Below are positions 1-12,532 of a stretch of 64,000 nucleotides of DNA, in pieces. The DNA lies in NCBI GenBank assembly GCA_021904315.1, contig CM038911.1, forward strand, positions 19,007,390 through 19,071,389, written 5' to 3'. Source of the DNA: Sphagnum magellanicum (taxonomy: Eukaryota > Streptophyta > Sphagnopsida > Sphagnales > Sphagnaceae). Position numbers and translations under genes: made by a program. Position 1 is the stretch's first letter, and every line of letters begins with the position of its first letter. The notes beneath the pieces were generated by a model. That model was not told where the DNA came from, made no database searches, and saw only the letters and a list, made by a program, of their open reading frames with translations.

Positions 1-850
1 TTCCAGATCATTTACGACATATTTCTGATCTATGTGCACCTGAAAATAACTGAGATAATATGGTTACAGATAAGTTTCAGATCTGACATCATAACAGCAA
101 CCAAATTACCAAGCAGGAAAAAGAGGAAATCCAACAGAAAAGAGAGAGAGAGAACTTGAGTTCCCTCTTGGCATGCATGAGTCCCATGAAACAAAATATG
201 ATGCACAGGTTCTATGAAGCTCTTGTGCAGAAGTTACCAATCTGATCACAACTTGCTCAAGAATTCTCTAATGCATGGAAAATGAAGGGTCTGCCAGGGG
301 AAGTGACTTTTACATGTGAAGCAGACTGATCGCAGATGCTCTGAGATTATGAACCAGGTGATGTTCAAACACACAAAAAATTATCTCTCTGCATTTCTGG
401 TTATGATCAAAGAGTCATGAGCACATACCAGTCAGTCGTCTCCCTTGTTGGACCTGGGCTTGAGAGATGTTGATTGCACAACTGGACCATTCTTTGCAGT
501 AGAGGAGGAGGAATTTGTTGTTCTTCTCCCCCCCCCTGCCAATCAGATGATTTTGTTGGTCCCACCAGTACTGCATCAGATTGGTTTCCATATCAAATGG
601 TATTGATTCAAGAATGGAAAGCCAAAGTGCCAAGACCATGCATTTGGTGTCCCAACTTGCAGTGCTCTTTTTCCCTTCAAGATGCTGCCAATTGCAATGA
701 TATTTTCACAATATTTTGCAATGAAGCATTCTGCCATTGGCCTTCATAAGCCAAGACAACTTCAGCATCAATGAGACATAATCTGCAGTTTGACAAGTTT
801 GTGCAGCCTTTTCAACATCATCATCCTCTGATTATTGCAATCATCAATTC

Positions 851-987
851 TTCTTCAATTCAGTAGTTCTTCAGATCAAAGCTTCAAAGAGGATCAGAGC
901 TTGCAGGATTTATTCTGCTGCGATTGCCATTCTTCAATTTGGTAGTTCTTCAGAGCAACTTCAAAGAGGATTCAAGCTTGCAAGAAT
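851..987. repeat. Direct duplication of about 58 bp
   Basis: Positions 851-909 and 930-987 are two copies of one sequence. Both begin TTCTTCAATT, share TAGTTCTTCAGA and TTCAAAGAGGAT, and end near AGCTTGCA. They differ by a few substitutions and small indels. Just downstream (about 1015-1130), a second looser repeat recurs around GCATCTCTTT and CTGCAATGAT. This looks like old local tandem duplication in non-coding DNA. Confidence 0.75.
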
Positions 988-2607
988 GATCTGTGATGAT
1001 GATTGTCTTCATAGTAAGTATGCTACATCTCTTTGCACTTGTGGGACTGCTCTGCAATGATGGTCTTTGTAACAAGCTGCATCTCTTTTGACCTTAGGGG
1101 ATGGTTCTGCAATGATCCTCGTCATAGTATGTTGCATGTTTTCCATCAACTCCACGTTACACTTGTATATCCACATTAAATAAAGATGTTCCAGGTGGTC
1201 AAGTGCCTCAACAAACCAACAAACTAACAAGAAAGAATAGATATGCAGTTTGCATACAGAGACAGATTGTGCAAGTGTGAAGCCTAAGAAACAATGAGAT
1301 GGAGGATAGCGCAGCACACAGCCCAAAATAAACAAGGATGATTGTCAAGGATTTTGTTAGTAGCTAACAAGAAGCAAGACAGCATTATCTTCTCATCATC
1401 TTCTCAATTGCTTGCAGCAACAACAGCCACTACACACAAATCAGAAGAACTCAATCTTGAGTTACCAAGCCCATGCAAATCAGCAGGTGAAGAAGACACA
1501 GAAGCAGGCTGTGCTCTGTTTGCATTTCACAATGGTGATTATAGTCAAGCATGAAAGAAAAACAAGGAATTCTTTTTCCTCAAAAGAGGCACAAAATTTC
1601 AAGAGAGTGCATCAGCTTGCAATGAATGAATACACAACTACCTTCCAGTAGTCTTTCAAAGCAAGGGGACAACAAATGCCAACTACAAATTCACAAAGAG
1701 TTTGAGGAATGTGATCAAGTTAGATGAAGAGCCAGAGCCAAAGCAACAGCTGTTGCTGTGATCAAGGATCGATCAACCCCACTCTACCACCATGGAGTCT
1801 TGGTGCTCAATCAGATCTCATTTGGCAGCTGCACAAATCCCTTTTCTGACGCTGTCAGTCTGATGTGAGAACTGCATGTCAGATCATGCAACTGTTCAGA
1901 GAGTTTATTTTGATGATCAATTTTAGGGACTATTTCCTGGATGCTGTGAAAGAAGTTTCTCACTATTTTGGTTGCCATGTCTTCTGATGGTTTATATTTG
2001 TTTGCTTGACAGAATGGTCTAGGCAATTGCCAAATTGCAGTGAAGCTTCTGGCATGCCAACATCATGTCCACATGATACTTCATGATTGGCACTGCAAGC
2101 TTTTGGGCTTGCCTCATACAAGCTGAGAGGTGGGTTTTGGAAATCTCATTTGGAGCGGCGTCAGGCCTCCCATCTTCAAACCTCCGCAGATATGCATCGG
2201 AAGTTGTTAGGTGTGCAGCATGCAGACTAGACCTGTTTATACATAGCTGTTTTTACTACCTACCTACTAACAACCTGCCACTATAATAAGGCAAAAAAGC
2301 AACTGGGGTAACTATCATGGTCAGCTAGGGAACTGGAACCTTACAGAAAACTGTTCAGTGATCACTTGCATGGTGCACTGCTGGTTTCTGGTTCGCTCTG
2401 ACACTAAGCCCTAGCCATGGTAGTTAGCTGCCCACACTTCCGGCTGTAGCAGAGCAGTAGGCATAATCTCATAGAGGTGATTGGTGAAGCCTTTTTTCTA
2501 CTCTCAAAATTTCATCAAAAACCGAAATACAAGATGAAGTAATGCAATAATGAAGTGGTTTCCAGGGGTTTCATCAATAGCCATGTTTTTTAATTTGGTT
2601 CCAGTAA

Positions 2608-2742
2608 GTAGCCAAAAATACATAAGGATGCTTTAAAAATTGTACTTTCATATCTGGTGTATAGCCAGATTTGACTACATCTTGTTATTGAGGATCACCA
2701 CTTTCACTAAATCTTCCTATGGATGATCACCGCTTCAGCTAC
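2608..2742 (+). mobile_element. MITE-like dispersed repeat, copy A
   Basis: This 135-bp segment starts GTAGCCAAAAATA and ends with GCTAC, the complement of its start, so it has short terminal inverted repeats. It has a second copy of nearly the same length (134 bp) in the same orientation at 42282-42415. The two share an internal order: a TAGxCAGATTTGRCTA block, then GATCRCCACTTTC, then ATGGATGATC. No clear target-site duplication is visible. A non-autonomous miniature transposon is the simplest reading; a tRNA-derived SINE is less likely because no A or B box was seen. Confidence 0.55.
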
Positions 2743-5218
2743 ATCACAAAAAATCATTAAAAGAAGAAACATTAGATTGGTGAAGAACACCAGCTTACTC
2801 AACACATGATCCTCAGATTCTTGGAGTCCTTGGAGTTTTTCTGCTTTGGCAGTTCACAGGATTCCTCCTTTGGCACAGTTTACTGCGACCTGCATTCACC
2901 TACATGTGTGCATGACAATGACAGATATAACATCCGAGGTTTGATGGATCTGCATGTCTTTCAGCTGCATCTGATCAGTACAGTTGAATGTGTGCAGCCT
3001 GAAATCTTTATATGAGAAATCAAGAAATAAGAATTCAGTAGTTGAACAAACAGTATTCAGATTACAAAGGCAATTCAGAACAAAAAAGCAAATCATAACA
3101 ATTGCAATAAGAAATCTTCATGCAATTTGTGACAACTAGACTTCTGACAGCTTGTTGCCATGAGGTAGAGGTAGATGATGTAACATAGTCATTGCTCTAG
3201 GTCAATTGGTTTATATCACAATACTGAATGCAACAAAAAAGATCTGTTGTGCAGCATATAACAGAATAGCCAACCTAGAGCCTGACTGATTAAGAGGCCT
3301 GGAGTCACAAATAGACTAATCTTGACAAGCTAGGTTCAGTTAAGAAGGAAGACAAACCTCATAATGATTTCCACAATCAAAGCCCTCACAAGAAACAGAA
3401 AGATGTAGTACTTACCAACCTGTAACAGATTCCCTTGGCAACAAATTAGTGGAACTCTACCAGTATTGCAGCAGGGACACAAATTGGAGGCGGCAAAACA
3501 CTTCCAAAAGATCAACGGAATATGCAAAGATCCTGAACTGACTGGTCATGATTATTATCTGAGCAAAGCAGAGTGCAGGATTGCCAATTATGACATACCC
3601 ATGTGGCCTCTCTCTCAATCAGCAAACAATGCCAGAGTGGCATTCAAAGGTAGTCTTCACTTTCATATTTTCACAATGTTTCATCCTACCCATCCCACAC
3701 TCTGCTTGCCTGACGCACTCTCTTTCATGTTCCATCTCATGGAGCTCCAACTTCAGCTTTGCATTTTCATGTCTCAGGAGCTCAATGACACTCACCCTTC
3801 TCACATACGAGAAGGATCCATCCTTGTAACCTTCAGAAATTTTCAATACTCCAGCCAACAAACAAAAATGTTTCATACTAAGAAATCCTTTTCCTTGCAG
3901 AATTTTCATACCTACAACTACAAATAGTATCATGTTGGATTTTCGCACACCCTTTATTCCTTGAGAGACATATTGAGGATGCAGTTCATCAAACGAACAG
4001 CACCACTTTCTCTATCCAGGAATTGATTCTGACAGATTCTTGTACCAGATCTTGGAAGAGCATGCTTTTGGAGTGCTGCCAGCCATATTCTAGAATGAAG
4101 GAAGAATGAGGCAAAGCTTGCTGAATAAGCATGACTGAAGTTTCTCTTCCCCCTTAGGTTCCATATTCCCATCATCAAGGAGGTGCAACAAGCAGCTGGT
4201 AGCACAGTACTGAATGAATGCAGCACAAATATTTGGAGCAGAAGTAAGAAGATTCACTCAAGCAATTTTGAGTCCAGCACTGGTTGATGTTGATTCTATG
4301 CAGATAAATGTCAAAGAAAACCACCAATACTGCAAAAAAAAAAAAGCATTGCAAGTGTCAGAAGCTCAATTCATATAATGTGTGAAAAGCATGCATTCCA
4401 AATTCAAACCTCAGAATACTCTAGTGAAATTGAAAATTTGCATATTCATGTATCTACTCCTGTAGCTGCACGCAGTCATTCACACATGATCACTATGTAA
4501 GAGATGTGAAAGTCAAAATATTTGTGCTAATTGCAAGTGCCGGTGCATCATATTGACATAATACTCAACTCGAATGATTGCTTAGCTACAACACATTAGG
4601 CGTGATAAAGAAACCATATGAACATTAGGGAACTTGGAAAGCATAAACAATCAATGAGTCACAAAGATGACCTTGTTGGCCAATCAAGGATCCATGCAAA
4701 TACCTGGATAAAATCGCATCATGCACAATCAGGCTCACCACCCATTCTAGGGAACTGAAGGTAAAATGAAAAGCTTTGAAGAACCACATTGAGATATCAT
4801 AGTCACCCTTGTTCGAACCACCCCTCCTCCATGACAAAGCAACATATCCCAAGCATTGCAAATTGAATAACATGGAGGTGGATGATAGATCCAGATGAAC
4901 AAAAGGGCAGGCGGAGAAAGAGATGATCAAGAGAACACAGCATACCAAGGAAAACTAGACACGAGAGAGAAATAGACAGAGAGAGGGAGGGAGAGTTAAT
5001 TTTTCATGTGATGCAAAAATGTGAATTTAGAAAACAAAAAGTCGTATAAATGCAAAGCCCTGACTTGTGACATTGGTATACTACTGAGAATACTAGCAAA
5101 ATCACCCAGAGCCAAGGATGAAGGCTGACCTAGAACCAACCATAAATTCTATTAACAAATTTCTGTAGGAGAAAAGCCCTACTTATATGATGATTCTACA
5201 AGTGTATTTCACTGCTGC

Positions 5219-8200
5219 CTAAACAGTGATTGCTGAAAGGCTAGTTGTTACAGCATCTGCAATTCTCTCATGCTCCTTATTCAACATCTGCACCCATAAA
5301 GTTTCATAACACTCCCTTGAGCTTCACAATCTACCCAGATAATTCAGACAATCCAGAGCTTCAATGTAATTTCTATCAGCAACCACTGGATAAATTGTTA
5401 ATAAAGCTTTAAGGTGAAATATAGCTGAGCAGCTTGCTTTACCCTACTGGGCCTCCAGTCAAAAGATTTAAAAACATTGAAATCAATCCTCTATACTCCA
5501 TTTGAACACTTGGTATATGCAGGATATGGATGCATAAATGCATACCTTGTTGTTGATGAGATTGTGGAGTGCAATGACACTCCGGATGAGAGATGACAAG
5601 TAAATCACCAGCATCATGTCATTTGTTTTCACTGTAAGGATAAACAAGTCAAGGCCTATTAATCCACATAAAATGTTCTCAAAGTAAATAGTGGACAACA
5701 TTGAGCAAGCAAAGGAACCCATGCTTGTTCATGCTTCATCATGGTCATGAAGTTGGGAAATATAAAGATAATTCACAAGAGGGTCAGCAGATCAAAGCCC
5801 AAAGTTTCACATAAGATGATCAATAAACTGTCTGCATCATTTGTAACTTAAAGAATACACTACAGTAGAGCCAGCCACCTGTGAACCCAAATTAAAAAAG
5901 TCTCAAACAAGTAAGCAACAGATTGAGAAGTAGAATAGGTAGATGCCATTTTCAGAAGAGTTGTTTGTCTCAAGGGTATTGTGCCACAGAAACAACAAGC
6001 TACTTCCAACTGCAACCCAAGCTCACAAAAGGAAGCAAGAAGTCTTTAAAAGAAGGCAATAATCTGTACTGCTATTTGGTTTTCTCAACTGCAGTATCAA
6101 CCTTGTGAGAAGGGATAGTGCCAGAATAGATGGCATCATCTAGCAACTTTGGGTATCAAGAATTCACCTGCAAAGGATTTGATGAGTTCATGTATGTTGA
6201 GATTGGGTAGCAAATTGAATACATCCTGCTCAAGACACAAGAAACCCCTTAACCCTCCATATTCACACAAAATCTAGGGAGTACAGTGCTTCACATCTGT
6301 CACCAATTTTCAAATCAGGGATACTGTCTAACATGACTGAAACTACCTCTAAACCCTAACAACTACCCCTGGGAAAGAAAGAAACATTATCCAGAGATAT
6401 AGAAACAACTGTTCTTAGGAACATCAATTGCTACCTGGCAAAACATTTCAAGTGCTGAAATTTGGCCGGAAGTGGTAGATATTATACCTGCAGATGGTAC
6501 AAAATTTCATGATTGAGAGGAAGGCGTCCTTCTACTACAAGATCTAGATAGGCATGAATCTCCTTCAGACGTGCCTCCAGTCCCTTCAAGGCCAAAAGCT
6601 TACCACCAACCTGTCCAAAACTTACACAGAGATTAAGACCTCCGCATTCATGATTCTCAAAGCAATGTGACCTCAGAGGCCCAGAACTGCACACTAGCTA
6701 CAACATCCTTTCTGATGATGGTGATGATTTCTTCAGGGACAATCTGATTGGTCATATACACTCTTCAGCCCTAGAACAATAAACTGTAAGACCCTTACCA
6801 ATGAATTTATTTCCCTTCAATTGTTTTCAACCACAGTGAAACTCTCCATTAAATCTACAAATTTGCAGGCATTTTGCAATGCTCTCAGTGAATTACAGCA
6901 ATGGGGCTCTTGATTTCAGCTCAAAAATGAAGCTCTATGGTGAGAAATCTAATTTCCTAGTATTTTAGAATTCTTGTCTTTACACCCAGTGGACAACAAA
7001 CTATGTAAAAACATAAGAACAGTTCTCACCACTGAGATAGTAGAGTAATCTCAAAACATACTACCTATGAAAATCACTAAACCCTTCAACGTTAAAATGC
7101 TGTGTGCAACATCCTATGTGATCACAGCTGGGTACCTCAGTGGCAAGGGTGCTGATTGTTGCATCCTTCACATCCCGTAGTAAGTGTTCTACTCCTGCAG
7201 TCTCACAGCGATCATGACTATGAGACCCATTCTCACATGCATGACAATGCCAACTATCACATGTGTAGTATCACAAAGATGCTATTGCCAAAAAATCCCC
7301 AAGATACTTCCTAAGACACATAACACCAAAAACTTACCAATTTCTTCCGCCTCATATGCTCCAATCTCTGATGCAACATGCACAAATGCCTTCTGACTTT
7401 TTTGGGTTGCATCCTGCAATACAAACAACAGGAAATACTGAGCTCCAGTGCTCTGAGAATTAAGACTATCTATCAAGCACAAGAGTGTGGGTTCCATGTA
7501 TGAACCTCTTTTACTTCCTCCACTGCATAATATGCCTTTGTAGGAATACCAAGTTCCTTTGGTTGAACATCAATGATCACCAGCAATGGATTTGAAGCAT
7601 AACTGCACACCCATGTTTTGTTCCTGTCAGTTTAGTGAATTCAAATAAAAAAAGGGAACCACTCACTACACACACCTTACAGCAACATGCTGCTCTTACA
7701 AAGATGGTACTCACTCGCGGAAAAGCTCATGTATGTCAAGGTCGTTTGCTCGGAGTTTTGGCCCAGTGCTATACCACCCTACCACATGCTCCTTGGCTGT
7801 TGCAGAATCACAACACAATAGTTTTAAATGGATTTTGCAATCAACTGTGTTCAGCTCAAGCCTACAACAGTCATCATAGTCGCCTATCATGTTACAACAC
7901 TGTGTATGAGAAGCAAAAAATTTGCCAAGGCAGGTTGTGATCAGTAGTACCATTGATCCTCTTGAACATGTCAAACATGACTTCGTGATAGTTGTGGTCC
8001 AGAAACCAAATGCTGGCATCCTTATCATCTTCCTCAAATGGAACTGTACTCCCCCAGACGCAAGTGAAAAAACGGCTCGTAAAAAATCCATGGAAAATAC
8101 CCTCTCCTCCAGGGGCAAACCCTAAAACAAGAAAAATGGATCTCAATTGAAGCCCCTCAATTTAAAGAACTGGAACCCATGGTGGGCTAACCTGCATAGC

Positions 8201-8381
8201 TGTTGGTGATGTCTACACGGCCCCGGAAAGTCGAGCCTAGAAGAACTCCCAACACGCGCTTCTGTGTATCTTTCGCAACTCGGTTGTAATTGTCCACAAT
8301 ACTCAACAGAACCAGCGGATGCACAACCACTTTCTCTATTCCCTGTACTCCTGCTACTCCCACACTCGTTATCACATCCAT
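5219..8381 (-). CDS. RPN8: 26S proteasome regulatory subunit RPN8 (PSMD7 family)
   Basis: Ten exons: 8192-8381, 7951-8043, 7715-7796, 7506-7602, 7338-7413, 7136-7194, 6488-6610, 6168-6225, 5546-5631, 5219-5287. All junctions are GT-AG and phases match, giving 933 nt and 310 residues, the usual plant length. The N-terminus (MDVITSVG, then [15 protein letters not shown]) starts an MPN domain followed by VPFEEDDKD and [12 protein letters not shown]. The C-terminal part has [20 protein letters not shown] and a well-conserved [20 protein letters not shown] helix, ending [15 protein letters not shown]8 is a non-catalytic MPN subunit that pairs with the deubiquitinase RPN11 in the 19S lid; as expected, no HxH JAMM metal motif is seen. 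The ATG at 8381 gives the family's normal MDVI start. The tail after LNKEHE is short and ends in ITV. Confidence 0.96.
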
Positions 8382-8970
8382 CTCGTGAAGGCTTTACGTC
8401 CCCGTTCTTGCTCTCTGTTCCTCCTCCTCCTTCTTCTTTCGCAGTACTACTTTGTCTACCTCTCCCTCTCGGAAAATTTTCCTCCTATCTCCCTTTTCTT
8501 CTCCCGCTTCCGACTTCTTCCTCTTCCTAAACCCGCTCTCTGTGTCTCCGTTTCTGTCTCTCTCGTTTCGTGTCCGTCTCGTTGTCCACTGGCGAGAGAG
8601 CGCGGAAACACCAAACCCTAATCGCAGAAGCACGAAATCAAAGGAAAGCGACAACGTGAGCACCAAACCCTAATAATTGGGTTCCCAGAATCAACCTGCC
8701 GTTGAGAACACCAATGGGAGCTTCATGAACGTACAAGGGATCGTAAGAACTCAAAGACTACAAAGCTCCTTGGACGATGAGAACGTGGAAGCGATGAGTT
8801 TGGGGATCGTGATAACAGGAGTTTGGGGGAACGTTGGAACACTACCTGCGAGCGAGCGAGAGAGCGGCCCCACTGAGGTCTGCATGTCACGACTCGGAAG
8901 TCAAGAAAGTATTTGCTTCTGCCTTTTTCCTCACAGATCTTAGTTGCAGAAAAACTCTTTCGCAAGGAAA
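8382..8970 (-). promoter_or_regulatory. RPN8 leader/promoter region with telo-box motifs
   Basis: Upstream of the RPN8 start the sense (minus) strand is purine-rich GA/AG up to about 8600. Two plant telo-box octamers, AAACCCTA, lie on the plus strand at 8613-8620 and 8665-8672. Telo-boxes are known near the transcription start of plant translation, ribosome and proteasome genes. No clear TATA box was found. Transcription start and any leader intron cannot be placed from sequence alone. Short open frames on both strands here look like composition effects. Confidence 0.45.
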
Positions 8971-11900
8971 GCTCTCCATCGCCGAAGAGAAACTCTCTTC
9001 TCGCAAGGGGCGGAAAAAAAGGTACTGAACATGGAAATTTGGAAGAATATAGATCAAAGAATTGTCAAGAGCAACACAGAGGATCTGCCAAGGTGTAAGG
9101 CAGATTTTTCATGCAGGAGAAGATGAGGTGCATGTCTCTTGAGTATGCATACATATTCTGCCATTGCTTTCTTTGGCTCTCAAGCAATGCATTATTGTTT
9201 GTGGTAAACGGACAAAGGAAAGCAACATATGTGAACCTCGTCGTTCAGCATAAGTCTTTTGTGCATCAATATGTTTTCCAGTTAGAGTTTCAGGTAGCAA
9301 ACTATTGGAAACGAAGGAAATGCACGGCCATTGTTGGAAGAGAGTAGTGGATTAAGGACGTGAATTCTATCAGGAGTACTTCAAGGCTTTCATGAACTGC
9401 TTGGGCTCAGGTAACCCTAATCATGATTTGCTTTCAACAGCCTCCAAGATCCACATACCAGTTGGCTGTAAGTAAGGTTTTCAGCTAATGTAGATGAAAC
9501 CCTTTTGTTGTGTAAGTTGTAGCTATGTTTCATTTGCAAGATGCAAGCAAAGACAGGAGATTTTGTGGACAAATTGCTGCCTGGCTTTGTGATTACCCCC
9601 CTTTGAGGCATCCTGTGACTAAGATATACACTCCACTCTGTTACAACTTTGCTTCAAACCCCTTTGTTGTCTCTCACCATGTTCTTTGTTGAGGGGCTCC
9701 ATCCCCCCCACCTCTTTCTCAATCTCACCTGACAGTTCCTTTTGATAATCAACTACCACACCCATGTGTCCTCCTCATCTTTTGTGTCCATAGCATATCT
9801 GTTTCCTGGGTATTGTTTTATCTACCTTCTTCGAGTCCTCCATCCTACCCTATGACAGAAGATATGTGCAATTGTTAGTTGCAACTTGCAAGACCACTGG
9901 AACATCTGGAGCAGTGACAGAAATGCTAAATCCACCATTGTCCCAACCTGACAGGATTGCATAGATGCTGTCCAGCAAAGAAGATCATTATGGCTTCAGG
10001 AGCAGTTCCACTACCAAGATGTCTAAACTCAAAACAGCTGACAGAACTCTTGCTTCATTCCATTGAAAATTGCTGGTTTGTGGGCAACCTTTACCTGTTC
10101 TTGCCAATATTTCAAGTAAGCACCAGCACACTCAGGACCCTTCTGCAGCTGAAAATTGCATTGTGGGACCATTGTCTGTGGCCTGGATCCACTATCTGGG
10201 GCAACTCCACATCTATTGCATGTTTTGTTGCTGTCTTGCTCACCAACAGCCCATAGTCTGCATGCCTAAGCTTTTGTCATACTTGCACTTACCCATAAGT
10301 AGTCAACTCACATATGAAAGCTTGTGCTGTCCCCTCAGAAGACTGAACAGAGAGGAGAAGCAGCAGTATAGGTGAACGTTTATCATGATTAGTGGCTGTA
10401 CCATTAAACTCACCAACCCGACATCCTTTCCATGTCTTGTCAAAAACACACAATAGAAGCACAAGAGTAAATTTAACTGCATTTTGTAGCAGGTCACAAA
10501 TGCTCCCCGTCAGTCATTAAGATTTACATAGGTTGCAATTAGGATGTCCTGCTACAGAAATTTCAAAAGCTTCACTTCTGTCAGGAGCTTTGTGGTATTC
10601 TGTGTGAGCTGGCTTTTTCATATTAACAGGAGCTTTGTGGTATACTGCGTGGGCTAGCTTTTTCATGTTAAAGTTGTCAAGTAGCCTATTAGAACATTTA
10701 TAAGCTTTAATTCTTCTCTTGTTTTTTAGCTGTCCTTGTTTAGATGAAAGTTGTGTTCTACTTGGATTTGTCTTTGTACAGTGAACCTTGAATCCTCCAA
10801 TCAGCTCTTACAAGGAAAAAAAAACCTGTAAAATCAGAGACTTGGGTTCAGCTAACAAGCAGTAGACATAATGCTGGTTGTGTTTTTTCACTCAGTGGGA
10901 TGATCAAAAGATTGCTAACAAGAGAATCATTTGAATGTGCATATCTATGGACCATCCAGTCATTCTTCCATGAATGTTCCATCTGTAGTACCAGAACAAA
11001 AGGCAGAAAGTGTGCAGCAATCAAATTCAACAAACATAAACTCAATAACAGACTGGCTACAGCTGCTGCTGTTGTTGCAACCAAAAATCACCAGCCACCA
11101 ACTCACTGGATCCTATTATGAGTCTTTGTCCAGGTACATGAAACTCTCAAAGCCTGAAAAGTTAGGAACAAGAAGATCATCCACAAACCTATGAACATGG
11201 GACAATCTCCCAAGCACAACAGGGCAGGTGTTGGTCTTCTTCAAGAGGTGCTTCAAAATCTCAAACTCATAATAAAAGAGGTGCAAATTTGCTCCATAGA
11301 TGGGGCACAAGTAGTCCCCATGGGGTTAGTAGTACATTATCTATAAGCACATTGACCAAAACAAAAAACAAATATTATCCAACAAAAAATCTCACCAAGA
11401 GATATAAGTCTGAAGCCTCCACAAGCTTTGCAGCGATGGAGAATCATTCTCAAATGAACTTCTCTTGTTTATTCTTAAACTACAGAAGCATATAATAATC
11501 TGCTAAAAATTTCAGGCACAACAACCACAAAGGAAGACCACAATTCCAAAATCCCAAAAGCAAAAGGAAGACATCAACTAGCACTCAAGAAGTTAGTTGT
11601 AACAGTCAATAGTATCCTCATTCAAGCTGCAGCAAGCTTGAGGGGTAGGTATATGTGCTATGCTTCATTTTAGCCAACATTAGTATCAAATCTCAACATA
11701 TGACAGACAATCTACCATACCATTTGTGGCATCTGTCAAACAAACCACTTGTCCCCCTTTCTCAGCCCAACAACTCACTTGCCCACAATTCATTGCTTAC
11801 AACATGCAGGGCAATTATTGACAATAGTACTATTAGCCATGGCCACTTTCATAAACAAAGAAACTACTACATTCTTTTCTTTTGGGGCTTATGACAAGAA

Positions 11901-12532
11901 ATCTCCACAGTTGCATCAAACATAAAATGCTCTATTTTCAAGGATGTTTTAAACACAGGAATGTCCCAATAGAGCCAATCAAGACATCAAAACATGAAGA
12001 GGGAAAGTGTCTATTCCTTTTGTGATCAAGGCCAATATCACCATGACAATTAACAATGCCAATCTAGACCAACCATGTCCCATGAACCTGAACCTGGCAA
12101 GAAGGATAAGCATTATGATGATTCTAGATCACGAGTGCTAATGTAACAACAAAGCTGATGTTTTAGGTTTGCTCTCAACCTGCCTTACAAAAAAGCAGAG
12201 TGAAAAATGTCATTTGGCCAATCACACAAGTGTTAGGAGAAATCCGAAGAGCCCGCTTAGAGAGGAATATACCAACCTTTCAAGCTCCAGCTTTGTAATG
12301 GGCAGTAGAACTAACCCCAGAGAAAATAGGAACAAAACTTTGAAATGTCCTATGGCACAAGAAGCCAATTGCAATGTATACAGAAATGCTGCCGAATGTG
12401 AATCACAGGCTCAATGGACTGACACTGCCGGGAATTTGATCGCCCATGAACTCACATGATCAACAATGCTCTTTTGTTGAGCCCAAATTCCCACACATGA
12501 AGCCATCCACAAATGGCTTGAAGACCATATCT
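8971..12532. other. Intergenic region between RPN8 and SmB
   Basis: No intact gene was recognised between the RPN8 upstream region and the 3' end of SmB. The only recognisable coding relic is a reverse-transcriptase fragment on the minus strand at about 11110-11375, listed separately. A local direct duplication sits near 10575-10670, where GGAGCTTTGTGGTAT and AGCTTTTTCAT recur about 60 bp apart. The part next to 12532 probably includes the SmB 3' UTR. Confidence 0.5.
11110..11375 (-). pseudogene. Decayed reverse transcriptase fragment, possibly Penelope-like
   Basis: Reading the minus strand from about 11375 down, one frame carries an LIDNVLLT-like block, another gives PMGTTCAPS, and after a frameshift near 11305 a third gives GANLHLFYYEFEILKHLL and then RFVDDLLVPNF. 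This order (MGTxCAP, then ANLxLFxYE, then the xxDD catalytic box) is that of reverse transcriptase palm motifs. The MGTNCAP...LFYYE style is typical of Penelope-like elements rather than Copia or Gypsy. No GIY-YIG endonuclease or terminal repeats were found. The frame breaks show a dead fragment. Family placement is inferred from motif style and is uncertain. Confidence 0.5.

Larger units (their letters stand above)
1..5218. other. Region without a recognised gene, downstream of RPN8
   Basis: No protein family could be recognised on either strand. The open frames are short, lack convincing splice partners and contain no known motifs. A minus-strand frame around 3619-3948 encodes a short charged stretch that could form a coiled coil, but nothing supports it as a gene. 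Base composition resembles the introns of the neighbouring RPN8 gene more than the AT-rich deserts further right. The part next to RPN8 may hold its 3' UTR. The region carries two short direct duplications near 850-1130 and one MITE-like element, listed separately. Confidence 0.6.

Noticed and set aside
3466..3948. Possible gene on either strand (153- and 109-codon frames)
   Set aside because: No recognised domain, no supporting exons, and the two strands are open together.
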